Position numbers and translations under genes: made by a program
Origin: Gremmenia infestans
Taxonomy: Eukaryota > Ascomycota > Leotiomycetes > Helotiales > Hamatocanthoscyphaceae
Reading direction: 5' to 3'
Assembly: GCA_032629725.1 (NCBI GenBank)
Contig: JAFEVB010000009.1
Span: forward strand, 315,001 to 379,000
DNA length: 64,000 nt
Notes under the pieces: model-generated
What the model saw: only the letters and a program-made list of their open reading frames with translations
Told to the model about the DNA's origin: nothing
Database searches by the model: none
Shown here: positions 22,008 to 34,410 of the stretch, piece after piece
Layout of the letters: each line of letters starts with the position of its first letter
Position numbering within the stretch: the stretch's first letter is position 1

Positions 22008-23930
22008 ATGGGAAGGGGAAATACAGCATCACTAGAACTAACGAATCGACCGCGCCGCAGAAGAAGACCTAATGCGTCGGGTTTCGCAAAGGCGGATTGC
22101 CATACTTGTGAGCAGGACTCGAGGATCTGCGATCGCTTGCTTCCGAGGTGTGGAACTTGCTTAAACGAGGGAGCTGTATGTGGAGGATATGTGGTTGATT
22201 TGAAATGGAGTGAGGGACCGGTGGTGGTGACCAAGGTGAAGAAGAGTGGGACCCTGGAAGAGGACACCAATTCAGATGCAGGTACTTCTACAAACTCAAC
22301 ACCTCCTACGAATTTGGAGTTGCTATCAATACCTATAGGAAAACAGATCAAGTTCAAGGTTGGGAAGCCAAGGACGAAGAGACCGAAGTTCAAAGATCAC
22401 GTGGGCAGTGAGGGAAAAGGGGGGAGCAAGCTGGCCGTAGTGAAGAATGGGCAATCTTCACGTGCTCGTATACACGGAGATGAGTTGGTACCAGTGGATG
22501 AATTACAACGAGAAGGGTGCTACTCTCCAATCTCCATGAGTATCGGGTCTTCTCGACCCCCTTCTCCGTTCGGGCTTTCTCCTAGCGTGGAGTACTCGAC
22601 TCTTGCAAGTAGAATGAGCGGCGTGCTTGAGATGTGTGAGTAGCCTCTCAATTCTTTGTGGAATGACTTTCTGATTCTTGGAATAGATGATCGAGAGTTT
22701 TGCGTTGTGCACTTGACGACCGACATTGCGCTGAACCCATTTCGATGCCGCAATATCAACGCGCCAAACTCCCAATTTCTTTTGCACGCTATACTGGCCA
22801 TGTCTTCCTTACATATGGCAAGATTCAATGACGACCAGCAGCTTTCATTGTCGATGATGGATCATAAAAATACATCGCTTCGTCTTTTTTGTGAGGCACT
22901 ACCAAATGCGGGGAGGATAGCACTTACCCTCCTCGATACTGTCCTCATTCTGTTTTCTGTTGACGTGAGTAAGCATGCATCAGATCCGAGAAGAAATGTG
23001 TTAAGAAGTGGAAATAGGCTGCACTATCCGCCCTTGGTCCTTGGCGACTTCATCTGCATGGAGCTTACAATATTCTGGAAAGCTCGGGGGGCATCAGACT
23101 TCTTGGAAGGCTTCCAGAAATTCGACCAAAAGTAGCTGTATTCTTGTGGTATGTTCTCGTTCTATTTGTGGATTGAATCGCTGCTGACTGAATGTAGGTG
23201 GGATGTCATGGTATGCCTCATCTCCCGCAAACCCATGATATTCCCGATCAACTATCTGAGGCCAACACTTTGCAACACCGCCGCCGATGGCTGGTCAATG
23301 TTTGACTTGCACGGTATCCCCGAGACGCTCTTCGTCGCCATGGTGAAAATCACTCTACTCCATGGAAATCCTGACATTCCCCAACGCCGATCACTGCTCC
23401 GTGAAATAGATGACATGGTACAAGGATGGATAAATACAGAGGAAGCCTTTGGAACGGATCATACAGTTCATGCCATCGACAAATCAGACAGATATCACCT
23501 TGCCGAGACCTGGCGATGTGGAATTCAGCTCTACCTCTCCCGCGCATTTCCCAGTCATTCTCCAGCGAGCAGGATAGCCAATGCTGTGTCCCTCGCAAAC
23601 AGCACACTCAGCCACATTGCGTGCATCAACAGCGAGACCACCATCCGCAAACAGATATTCCTTCCGCTGTTTCTCGCTGGATCAGAGGTAGATTTCTCTG
23701 TTAGCCGAGACTTTTGTCGCGAGTACTGCCGCTTTTTCAGTGGTTCTCGGGGGTATAAAGACCTTGAGAATTCGTGTGGGTACGGCATGTTTGCTAATGC
23801 TGCAGAGTTGTTGGAGGAGATCTGGGCTGAGAGAGACGCGGTTGGAGATCAGGGGCTATGGTGGGGTGATGTTGTGGACAGGAATACGAAGGATTTCAAC
23901 GGCTTGGAATCTCAGTTTCTATTCGGCTGA
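22008..23930 (+). CDS. Zn2Cys6 transcription factor with fungal-specific C-terminal domain
   Basis: Four exons, 22008-22635, 22687-22964, 23018-23148 and 23198-23930, 589 residues; all phases agree. The zinc cluster is at Cys31, 34, 41, 48, 51 and 58 (CX2CX6CX6CX2CX6C), preceded by a basic RPRRRRRP run. After a linker, the rest follows the Fungal_trans_2 (PF11951) layout: HAILAMSSLHMAR, PWRLHLHGAYNILESSGG, VAVFLWWDVMVCLISRKP, and an ETW..GIQLYLSR segment. It is expected to be a nuclear DNA-binding regulator. No obvious target cluster adjoins; the nearest neighbour downstream is the GHKL ATPase. The start is the only in-frame ATG before the cluster. Confidence 0.8.
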
Positions 23931-24528
23931 TCCGCAAACATATCGAAGTTGTATTGTGTCAAATCGTTGTCACGTGGGCAGGCTTCAACCCATCGTTTTC
24001 CGTGACCTGGGTGAAACAGGAGCAGAACAATGGAACTGCCTTCTGGTCGCAGAGTTTCGGAAGCTTCAATTGAATCTGGGAGAAGCTACATCTTGAAAGT
24101 GCTCGCGTGAGGGTAGGCATTAAGTGAATTTTTCACCAGACTTGATTCTTTTTTATTTACACACCAACAGTGTTGCTTAATCTTTCATGAGCATCAAGGG
24201 TGTTGCCCATGCAAAACAACAAGCCGATACTCCTCTATTTCGAGAGTATGGTTTCCTTTATCTAAGTACTAGTCCCTCTCGATATTCTGTCCCGGTAAGA
24301 GTCTCATCTTCAACCCCAAATTCTTCGATCTTGCTTGTATTCACTCCAATACTTTCCACCCGGCGACCTGTCAACCCCCACCTTCACGAATTGACTATAA
24401 CTTTTCACTGACAATCTCGACCAGATCCTTGCCACACCCAACTCCAAGCATAACACCCTGATCCTTAGCAACTTGAGGCTTCTCGCACATTAATCATCCT
24501 CCAGCCCACAACCCGACGAACTGCCACA
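23931..24528. other. Intergenic spacer and leader of the GHKL ATPase gene
   Basis: The last 250 bases are pyrimidine-rich on the plus strand, as expected of a leader. A CACGTG core at 23971 is the only motif noted. Confidence 0.4.
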
Positions 24529-27500
24529 ATGTCTTCTTTTGCTTCTTCTTCCTCGAATACTCCTTGGCCCACAAATCCCTCCAACGAAGATGAATCAGAG
24601 AACGAGGAACTGGAAAATGACGAGGAGGCACAATCTTCAACATTGGGCTTTGAAGATGACCTGAAGACTGGCACAATCTGTCTCGGCTTATACAGGAAGT
24701 ATTGCGAGCCGGCATGGCAGCCTCGTCATGGATGGAGAGAGTTCTATCAGAATTGGTAAGTCGTTCAATCCGAGACTGTTTCTGGCAGTATTTCTAATGG
24801 GTTTCATATCAGGATAGATGCCATCAAAGACACAAACTCACTTAAATCATTCATCATAAAGGACGAGCACGACACCCAGAAAGGTTTCTTGACCTTCAAA
24901 GCTATTCATCCAACCTTGGGACAAGAGCTTGGCCACATTCGGTATTCCAATAATGCAGGTACCCTTGAGCTAGTGAACTACAATGCCAGATTAAGTGGCA
25001 AGACACTCGGCCTAGGCTTCACTTCAAAGAAACTGAATATCAACTTAGCTGGAGCTCATGGGGAAGGCTACAAGATTGCATGTCTAACTATGATACGCAA
25101 CGACTACAACGTTAACTTCAAGGCATCCTCTGCCTATTGGAATTTCCATATCCCCAAAAAGGGTGGGAGTAATGGACGCTATTTAGGCTATTTATGCTGC
25201 ACCGTCAAACGGGCTCAAAGTTCAGATATTGAGAAAAGGAAAGCTGCCGAGCAAAAGAAGGGAGCTCCAGCACATCTTCGTGCTCGCCTCTGGTCTGATG
25301 TATGCGTCAAGATTGGTGGTGGCAGTGGAGCGAAGATCCCCTTGGAACACTTCAATTTATGGATGAAGCAGTCGCTAGACTTGGAGCCCCCTTCCAGGGT
25401 CATTGAGACCAAGAAAGGAAACATCATTCTAGATGATACTTTCAAAAACACTCTCTATCTCAAAGGCCTTCTCGAACGAAACCCCAACGCCAAAGCATTC
25501 AAATTTGGATACAATTTTGCTCAAGGAAAAGTGAATCGAGATCGAGCCTCTTTGGCAAACCCAGTAGAGCAAGGGGCCATATTGGCTGGCATCTGGGAAG
25601 AAGCGATCAAGAATGCAGGAGCCGGTCCTCTGATCAATTATTTTGGCATGCTCCAAGAGGAACAGGAGTGGGCCGATGTTCAGTTCGCGGATGATAATAT
25701 TTCACTCGATACTGCACGTAAGATTCGGCAACATCTTCGCGACCAGGACCCAGAAAACAGGAAGTTCTACTTTTACAACAAAGGAGGCCAGGTAAGAAAT
25801 TCCTCGCATTGTATAGGCTGTTGCCAAATAGCAAACTAATACTCGTACAGAACGTGGAGATCATTATCAAGTCTCTAAAAAAGGAACCTGCTGGTCTAAG
25901 CACATTCATGTGGAAACCTTTGCGGAGACATGGCCTTTTACGTACCGTTGATGAACAACGGGTTCATTTGCTTCTCGATGCACCCCCATCTGCCCTCGAT
26001 GACACTGTTTATTCCACTGGGATGAAGAGAGCATTGAAAGCTGCTCTGGCGCTTGATTCCAAAACCCAGAATCTTGAATTGTGTTTCAAAAGTGGGGATA
26101 GCGCAGAGTTGGATTTACTCCTTAGGGACAATCGGCTCTTGATCAACGACAAGTGGATGGTCTTCCATAGGAGTCACGACTGTGACCCTTCATTTTTCCC
26201 TCTCCGTAATCAAGCGTCGGGTGGCAAGATTCAGATTGATGATATCTTCACCTGTGGCCACATTGTTGAGACACTTTACGCCTTGATCCTCGACGAGCTT
26301 TCTAGGGGTCCGAAAAAATATCCAATAGCTCTTTTGGACAACGACCACAACCTCCGCCTGAAATTAAGCGAAAAGATCGTCCAAACACCGCACAGAGTGG
26401 AATTGGAATGTAGCAATGCTGGTGAGATCCAGGTGTCTTGGGTAGACCCAGAGAGACACAGTACCTGGGAAGTGCACAAGGTAACATGTCGAGGCCGTGT
26501 CACTCTACATCGTGTGATCACTTGCGTTGATAAGCAGAAAGATCTCTTAGCGTCATGTAAGCTCATTGTCAAATCTTTCAAGAATACCCCCTAAGATATA
26601 ATCACAGATGCATCTGATCAACAATCCCCCGGATTGTCACTCGAGACAAATCTTGCTGCGACATGTGGATGTCCAATGCAAGATATTCTTTTGAAGGACA
26701 CTGCGGTTACATTCAGGGGCTTAGACCACGAGGAGGAATACTTTGCGATGGTTTCCGCAGCTCATGACCAAGCATTCTTCAGTCTGCCCCCTTGTCCGAT
26801 ACGCCCAGCGCCACCTCCAGCACAAAGCAACAGCAGCCAGGCGTTCGACAAACCAGCTTCGATATCACAGCCTTCCTCGGCATCGCAGTCGTCAACACAG
26901 GCATCTTTAAGCACTCCCTCAAAATACAGCTCCCCGGAGAGTAATTACTCTGACGAAGATATATATGGTGTCTCTGATGATGAAGACTATGGGGGTAATA
27001 TGGCTTTGGATGAGGGCAGTCCTGCGCCTAGCTCACTGAGACAGAATCCAGAAGCCTTGCGACCTTGGGAAGCTCGGAATACTGGGACTTTAACTTTAGT
27101 AAGTAAAAAGCTTTGTTACCGTAATGAGCCAGACCTATCAGCTAATTACTCATAGAACCAGACTGAATCTCAACAAGCCTCTAACGTGGAAACGCAGCTC
27201 CAAGAAGTCCAAACACAACTCGATGTAGCGCTATCAATTCAGAACAAGCTTAAGGCACAAATTGCGCACCTTGTATCTACGGATGCTGAGTTACAAGACG
27301 TTCGTGATCAGCTCACTGCTGCACAAGAAAAGCACGAGCGACTTGAAGCTCAGCTTCAGAGTTCTAAATCCACACAGACAGAATGTCAAACAGTGAAATC
27401 CCAATTGCTTGAGGCTGTTGAAAGCCAGAAGAAGCTCAAGGCCCAGGTCTCGAGACTCATTGATAGGGAAGCCGAATTGTCCAAAGATCTTGCGGAAAAG

Positions 27501-28299
27501 AAACAGATCCAGGAACAGCTCACCAGTCGTATTTCAGACCTGCTAAAGAATACAGCTGATCCGGAGCGAGGACAGATTCTCGATAATGCAAACATGGCAC
27601 GCATGGCATTAGAAGATGAGGTTGCACGTCTGAAGGTAATGAACATTACTCCACAGCATATGAAATTTGAGTTAACCCATTCCTTAGGGAGAAAACAAGG
27701 ACTTAGATAAGCGTCTTGACTTTGCTATCGACTTGCAAACGGAAGCAGAAAGACGTTGCGGTGCAGTCCAGGAAAAGAGTAATGCCCGCAAGACCACGAT
27801 CGATAATGTCCGCTCCGATATCAAGAATCTTCAAGACGACCTTGACAAGGCCACTAAAGCACTCCAAGAAAAGGATATCGAGATCCAACAGGCAATTGGA
27901 CGGCTCGAAGGAACCCATCCAGAAGCTCTCACGAATGGGGAAGCCTCGAATACCTCCAATTCCCCCGAAGTCAACCAAGAACTGAAATACAAGGATATTA
28001 AATTCAAAGGATTGCTAAAGGAGAATGGGAGGCTAATGGCTATGATCAAAGAGAAAACGGATGAACGTGCGGTCCTAGCCAGTACGCTAAATAGTGTCTT
28101 GGGTCTGATACAGGCTGTGCTGATGCTGAATCCGAGGATATCCATCAGGACTCCACTTGAAGACGCGAGGACGTTGATCCGTGGAAGATTGGATTTGGGT
28201 GCTGGGACTAGACGGGCCAGGGATGGTGATGATAATGGATCTGAGGAAGATCGGCCGGCAAAACAGGCGAAGGTCGAGAACCTAATTGAGGTTGATTAA
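24529..28299 (+). CDS. GHKL-type ATPase with C-terminal coiled coil (MORC-like layout)
   Basis: Six exons, 24529-24755, 24813-25791, 25851-26556, 26608-27098, 27156-27635 and 27688-28299, giving 1164 residues with all phases in agreement. Residues 71-79 (EFYQNWIDA) match the GHKL N-box pattern E..QN..DA, and the first intron falls inside it. The G1 region is SNNAG (121-125), where the usual DNG Asp is not present. G2 region motifs follow: GLGFTSK (142-148) and GAHGEGYK (156-163). Two further globular exons follow, then a disordered Ser/Pro-rich acidic part, then a long coiled coil from about 805 to 1110, and an acidic/basic tail. N-terminal Bergerat-fold ATPase plus coiled coil resembles MORC chromatin ATPases, but no CW finger is seen. 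The function is unknown; the ATPase call is by motif, the MORC comparison by layout. Confidence 0.75.
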
Positions 28300-29289
28300 G
28301 CTAGGGGTAGGAATAGACTAAAGTTATATTGCTCTATGAAATTATCATAAAAATTCAAGCTTTTGTTCTATTTCCATAATCCCCGACTCCCTTTTCTTTC
28401 ATCTAGTAAGAGATTACAAGTTCCTCCTAGTTATTCACTCTCTCTTATCTATCCACAAGCATGGTTTGGTTCTGAGAGTAGCTACCCACCCCTCTAAAGC
28501 GGATACGCATTTGAATTACCTAGATAATCTGCAGCGAATCTTGCCCTCATCAAAGTCCATTTCCGTCTTTGGACCTGAGCTGTCGCTGCTCTAAGCTGAG
28601 CCGAGGGTGAGAATCGTGAGCACTCTGAATCAGCCTGAGCAGTATAGGCGGTGATCCGTTTTGACACCACGGCGGCCTGTTTTGGCTCCCTAATAGTTCG
28701 GTTGCAGTTTCCTAGAGAATTCGGCAAAGCAGGGGAACCTGCTTTGGTCCCTTAGGGTTATGGTTATGCTGCTGTTCAGTAGGCTGTAGAATTCTAATAC
28801 TTAGGAAGACGGAAAAGCCAGTTCAATATGGAATAAAAGATACAGGTTGAGGATGTTGTAGTACTTCTGAGCTGGCAGTCAGGACTAGGCTGAGGACATG
28901 GTGTTGTCTAGATAAATGGGGACTAGTGTCGGGGTCACGTGCTCTGGATTATATATCCTTACTCCTGTACCCCAATTCTTAGCTCTTTGGGCAAAATTAT
29001 AGGGATGCGGTTCGCAGACGTACTCCAACTCCAAAAATATAAGACTCCAACCCTACCTTTCTACAATGTGCTAGTATCTTCCGGGCTTTTGGGGGCACAT
29101 CACCAACCACTGATGCCTAAGTTTAGCGAGGAACTGGAAATTATGATTGAAAGCGCTTTCTTTTGCTCCTCCTCTTCCTCTCCTATGCATTCATAAGTAC
29201 CAATCTCACAAATATTCATATAAATTTTGAATTCAAACCAATTCAAAGGAAGATCAATCCGCGTCGACGTTTCGTTCGACCTCTTCACA
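28300..29289. other. Gene-free spacer of about 1 kb
   Basis: No credible frame on either strand. The final 100 bases lead into the relic that starts at 29290. Confidence 0.4.
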
Positions 29290-29972
29290 ATGTCCAACCC
29301 TGCCGGAAAATGGTCATCAGACCAGAAAAGTGGTCCAGAAGATGGCTGCACGACAAAGCCACCATCAGGAAAGCCCACTCATAGCAAACTCACTGGGAAA
29401 TGGAAGATACCAGAATAACTGAAGGCAGCCACTACTCCAGCTGCGTCAACATTTAATCCATCGGACAATGACCAAAAAGACCCAACAACAACGGATGGAG
29501 GCGAAATTGATGTAGACTCGGAGAAGAAGAGGGATGCTGGAGAGCCACCTGGAAAGCTACCTCTAGGGATAGCTGTGGCAAATATTAGTGCTTATCAAGA
29601 AGTCACTCCATTCATGGACCTTGAACGCTCGAAGGGCCCGGTGGAAGGGACGATATTAAGGAATCGGCTGAGGATAGCAGAGCGCTTGGATCGGATGTGA
29701 AAGCCTGTTCCACACTATTGTTTTCAATGGAGTTACGAATTTACGATAAATTGAAGGAGTTATTGCTAGCAAATTTAGAGTCGGGGCTTGCAGGAGGTGC
29801 GATTGAACGGACAGGTCCAGCAAAATTTGAGCAAGAACAATCGGAGATAATTCGAACTCTCCGCAGCAAAACACTATTTTTGGACCTATCAGTCTCAAAA
29901 TCATTTACTCGTCATTTTCACATTATCCTGACGCAGATGTTTCATTTACAGTTTGAAATTGCGAAGTCGTAA
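29290..29972 (+). pseudogene. Broken gene of unknown family
   Basis: An ATG at 29290 opens a Lys/Ser/Pro-rich hydrophilic protein. The frame is stopped by TAA at 29416-29418, resumes at once (LKAATTPAASTFNPSDNDQ), and continues to about 29655. There a one-base loss shifts the frame, after which DIKESAEDSRALGSDVKAC and a helical C-terminus run to the stop at 29972. The clean resumption on both sides argues for a recently inactivated gene. An intron does not fit either lesion. The family is not recognised. Confidence 0.5.
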
Positions 29973-31127
29973 ACTCTGCCTAACTCCTCGGGCACATGTT
30001 CCGTAGAGTTTGATTTACTCCGAGCACATGTACTCCATAACGCCTGGAAGTATTGAAACTCCCTAAAGTTTGACTTTTGATATCACAGATATTTTCCCCC
30101 TCTGTTCTCCACCGGAATATATTTCGTAGAGAATTTACATTGAAATGTTAACACCATCCTTGACCTCAAGTTGGAGACCGACTCGGATTTATCCATTTAC
30201 CAAGTAAAAAAGTTCTGCAGCGGCGGCTCCAGATTTGGGGGGCATAGTTGTTTCTAAAGGCATCGCCCAGCCCATTCCCCAGTCTACCTTGTTCAGGCAG
30301 CACCCTACTAAGGAGCTAGGATATTCAAAAAAGCCAAAAAGATAAGGAAACAAGACAGCTGCGGTAGTCACTCACCTTCTTGGGCTTCTTCCTTCCCATA
30401 TCCACGGCCAATATCATGTTAATGTTGATAACTTGTTTTTATTAGACGTTCTGATCATATATCTTCGGTCTTGCGGTTGGGCCGCAACTGGCACTTGCCG
30501 AAAGGATGCTAGGATCGCCCAAAAGCTTTATGATTTGAAGTCTAAAAGACACGAAAAGCGATATAATAGCATGGGAAACCTTCTTTGAATATGCTACTAC
30601 CGATAACTTAGTCAATCAGATCCCATGGAAAGATAACAGTCTTGTACTATGTCAGTCGTCGGTTTTTCATAGCAGTTCGTCTCGAACTCTACTCCGCAAG
30701 CGGCCAAAGAGACTTCTAGTTCAGCTAAAATTGCGCGTGTAGTATATGGAAAGGCATTAATAGAAAAGTCCATACTCAGGTATTCGTAGCTGAGTTGTAG
30801 ATTGTATTTACGGGAAACATCTCACGATTTTGACCTGATATCATATGATACTTTAAGATGTCTTTGCCTCTTTAGTATATAATTTCGAAAAATTTCATTA
30901 AATTATCCAATTAAGGAGGTATATCATTAAATATCCCGGTACATTTTCTGAGGGGGCGGTTCCGGGGCCCGACTTTGCCAACCTTTGGTTCCCGGCCGAT
31001 ATTCTAGAAACGTGATCGCCATACTGCTTTCAATCGTTTTCATAAACTGAACAGTTTCAAGAGCAGCCTTCCGGGTCTCCTCATTCAATTCTGATTTTTC
31101 CTTTCCGATTTCTTCAAACCGGCCCAG
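29973..31127. other. Gene-free spacer of 1.15 kb
   Basis: Only short chance frames; composition is uneven with AT-rich parts near 30880-30930. No repeat recognised. Confidence 0.4.
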
Positions 31128-32019
31128 CTAGAATGCCCACCGTTGTAAGCACATCGCGGCCGGTCCATGATACAAAGTACCGCCTTCGACGTATTGTCCC
31201 TCCTCGTCTTCTGCCGTAATATTCGTATAGCCAATATTCTCCCGTGCCCACCAGAGAAGAGGCTTAGCGGCGTGTGAGATCCACTCGCAGGCAACTAGGA
31301 TTTTGCATCCCGCCATGCTTATCTCAAGAAATGTGCTTAAGTCCTCATCAAGCGCTGAGCGCATAGCATACATTGCATTGCTATAAGGGCCTGCCACACC
31401 AGCTCCGAGACATCGAGCCGCGAAGGAGTTCATATTCCTCCATATCTGTGCTGCTTTTGGAGTAAATTCTCCTGATTCCGCCACATTTGACATTGGATCT
31501 TTTCGGCAAAATTAGAACCGCTTAGAACTTACTGGAAAACATACCACTAAAATACGCTTCCATACACAAAGCAAGCTGGGGAAAGTCTCTCCACACACGT
31601 AGATTTGACTGGAAGTCGACATGATTAGACTCTGCTCCAGCTAATAATAATGGATTATAATAGGCACTTACACCATAGACGTCCAGGTTCCCTTTTGCAG
31701 ACTGCCGTAGAATATCAAGAATACTCACGAGCCGTATGTGAACCTCATTTGTCACATCGGGACTTCTAGCGACAGTAATCATAATCCTCCAGACCATCCA
31801 TAAATAGTCGTTGGCCTCACCTTCCTGTTCAAGTGGGGGACATAAGATGTCAAACTGGTGTGCGGCTTCCGCTGCGGCTTCCGCTGTTGCAGGCTGAATT
31901 CCACGAGCGAAAACTTTAAGTATGAATGTTTCTTGTTCTGTAAGGGCGCTTTGTCTTATCAATTCGAGATGAAGTAGACTGATTTCACCCGTCGTCGTGG
32001 CTGTGTCTAGAGGCGCCAT
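31128..32019 (-). CDS. DUF3632 family protein
   Basis: Two exons, 32019-31533 and 31498-31128, 285 residues. The intron has GTAAGT, a TTCTAAT branch site and an AAG acceptor and keeps frame. The layout is that of the fungal DUF3632 proteins: a helical N-terminal half with WMVWRIM and LVSILDILRQ, then AQIWRNMNSFAARCLG, an AMRSALDED helix, and CKILVACEWISHAAKPLLWW. Members are cytosolic or nuclear helical proteins of unknown function, common and fast evolving in Pezizomycotina. Its neighbours are a relic on each side, so context gives no hint. Confidence 0.72.
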
Positions 32020-32994
32020 ATCCTGTGTCTAACTGGGCAAGGGGGGTCTATACTTTGAATAGAGTCCCAAGGATCACACCGCCTAATCTTTCAAGTTGGT
32101 GCTGTAGATATAGGTATAGATAGAGAATTTTTTAAGAGTGAAAGATGTGCTGTACTTAAGAACTTGAGTTGTAACTTCTAAAGGTTAATAGACGACTAGC
32201 GCTACTTGAAGTCATGGGACAAAGCCCCACACTAGTCAAAGCCCTAACCAAAATCCCGGTGGACCCACTTTCTTCGGCCAACCTTACCCCGCTACTAATA
32301 GGCCAAGCCTAACCTAGGATATTTATGGCTCTCCTTTTGAGCAGTACTTCGCGCGCGGCTGCGGTTGTTATGGGGCCTTCAAGGATCTATCATCAAGCTT
32401 TTAGATTTCACGTTTTGAAGCGAATTGCCGCTATGCTCCTTAAATATGGGCTGCCCCGAAATAAGCGCAGGGAAGAGGAGGACAGCCGTTCGCGCCGGCA
32501 GTAGTGCACTTGCTAGTAAGTTCACGCCGGCCTAGACTCACATGGCAGTTTCACATCAAAGATATAATGTTAAATCATTATCCAACTGTAGCCTCCTAAG
32601 CCTAAGAACATACTTACAATTGGGACGTTGTCTAGGAGAGCCGCCAGCTGGTGACAAAGGCTAGTCTGTTGGCAGGCTGTTTCAATTGTGATCTTTCACT
32701 GCTATGAAAGGAAAATATCACCGATCAATAGAGTCTGCTGAAGATGCAGGCAAATGTGGCACAGATTTATGCAAAGGAAAGTTTCTTTAAAATATAAACA
32801 CACAGCTGCCATGTCTTCACAATGACTTCTAGCAATACTCAACTTCACACTCTCATCTCCTATCAACTTACAACCCTGGTGGCTACGAGTTACTGTTCTC
32901 TTATTTATTCATTGTCTGTTGTTCTTGAGCCTCTGCATCTGCATACGCATCTCTTCTTTTGTTTCTATATCTATATAGCTTGCATTCATTCACT
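32020..32994. other. Divergent spacer between the DUF3632 gene and a relic
   Basis: Would contain the DUF3632 promoter. No coding or repeat signal could be supported. Confidence 0.4.
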
Positions 32995-33699
32995 ATGGGG
33001 CGTTTCACCCGCTCCAGATCTAGCTCTAGCAGCGGCTCATCTACTATTTCTCCGGCCCGGGCCAACCAGTACTCTTAAAATAGAGACAGCCATAGTTCGA
33101 GAATACCAACAGTTTCCATCTCGGAACAACGCGAATAACTATGTGCTGCCGATTTTCGAGATATAGATAGCCCGCCTTGAGCATTCACAAGAGCCAATTC
33201 ATATGTAAGTCCCTCGAGATACCTGAGAAGGCTGAGATTGTCTCATCTGGACTTGGAGAACTCCGACTAATCTCCAATGATACAGTACCTGACTGGAGCC
33301 AGTCACTTAGACTATAAGCACCTCCAGGCATCTGATGTCCGCCGTCAAGTCCAACAGGCACCAGGATAGTAATACTCCTCAGGCGATTACCCAAAGGAGT
33401 ACGGCAATCGACCACCCCAACCTTTGTCCAGTCGACCACCGTATACAAAATACCCAATCATGCCGAGTCCGCGGAACGGGTCAGCTCCTAGGAACTATGG
33501 CGGCAGCGATAGGGCTGGGCCTGTAAGAGCCTTCTATAATAACAATGAGAAAAGGGAGTTTGATGTCGGTTACCACAATCCAGCAAGAGCCCCTGTTGCT
33601 CCGCGAAACGGGAGGCCGTACTCGAGCACACCTTATAATCTAGCAGAATACGTTCCCGGTCCAACGTACACCAAGGTTCGCACTCTTAGGCGCTCTTAA
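32995..33699 (+). pseudogene. Gene broken by five in-frame stops and no indel
   Basis: Two exons, 32995-33204 and 33286-33699, join in phase 0 through an intron with GTAAGT, a GACTAAT branch site and a TACAG acceptor. The single continuous frame has stops at 33076 (TAA), 33136 (TAA), 33178 (TGA), 33367 (TAG) and 33370 (TAA). Between them it reads as a Ser/Arg-rich start (MGRFTRSRSSSSSG), then a Tyr/Pro/Arg-rich low-complexity protein (YPKEYGNRPPQPLSSRPPY), ending TKVRTLRRS. The last 109 codons are intact. Splice sites and frame survive while stops accumulate, which is point-mutation decay. The product family is unknown. Confidence 0.55.
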
Positions 33700-34410
33700 G
33701 TCTCGCACTTGTAAGGTTAACTTTGCAAGGTATAATTTATCTCTCAAAACGAGCTTCTGTTGGAACCTGGTGACGTGTAGGAATGCCATCTGGGCTCCTA
33801 TTAGAGGCCAGTGGCAAGGGGATTAATTGGATATACTAGAATGCCAGCTGGAGCGATATGTGGAATTTCCTTCTATATTAAGCATATTTATTTCTTGCTT
33901 AGATAATATAAGTTTATTTATTATAATTAAGTTATATAATCAGCTATAGATCTCTTATATATAGATGAAATAGAATCAAATCCAGAGCAAATCAGTTTAT
34001 AAGGAATCATATATCACCTTTCAAGAGGATATACTTAATTATAGTACTATGAATTTCAGTTCTAACTACTTGAATTATCACTTGTCTTAAACTATTCATA
34101 TTTAGCTGAGAAGCCTAGCCGGCTTACTTTTAAATAAGTACTTCTCTAGGGCAGCGGATCAATCCATTCAAGGTTGAATTAGAGCTGCTGCCTAGATTGC
34201 GCGTTACATCTCGCGTAGAATTGCAAAAGAATCCCTTGTATTGCGCAATGTCCGCCCGCATATCCCGTAACTCAACGATGATCCATCTTCTCATCGAATT
34301 CAGAGTTACATTAGCAAATTCAACTCCAGGGTTGATTACATATTATATGTACAGCTATACTTGATCGTGTACCCTTTGTTATGCTCTAGAGGTATTGCAA
34401 CAAAAAAAAT
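33700..34410. other. AT-rich spacer upstream of the ABC transporter
   Basis: 33840-34140 is strongly AT-rich with many TA dinucleotides and no coding frame. Such composition is usual in RIP-affected fungal DNA. The ABC gene promoter must lie in the last part. Confidence 0.5.
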
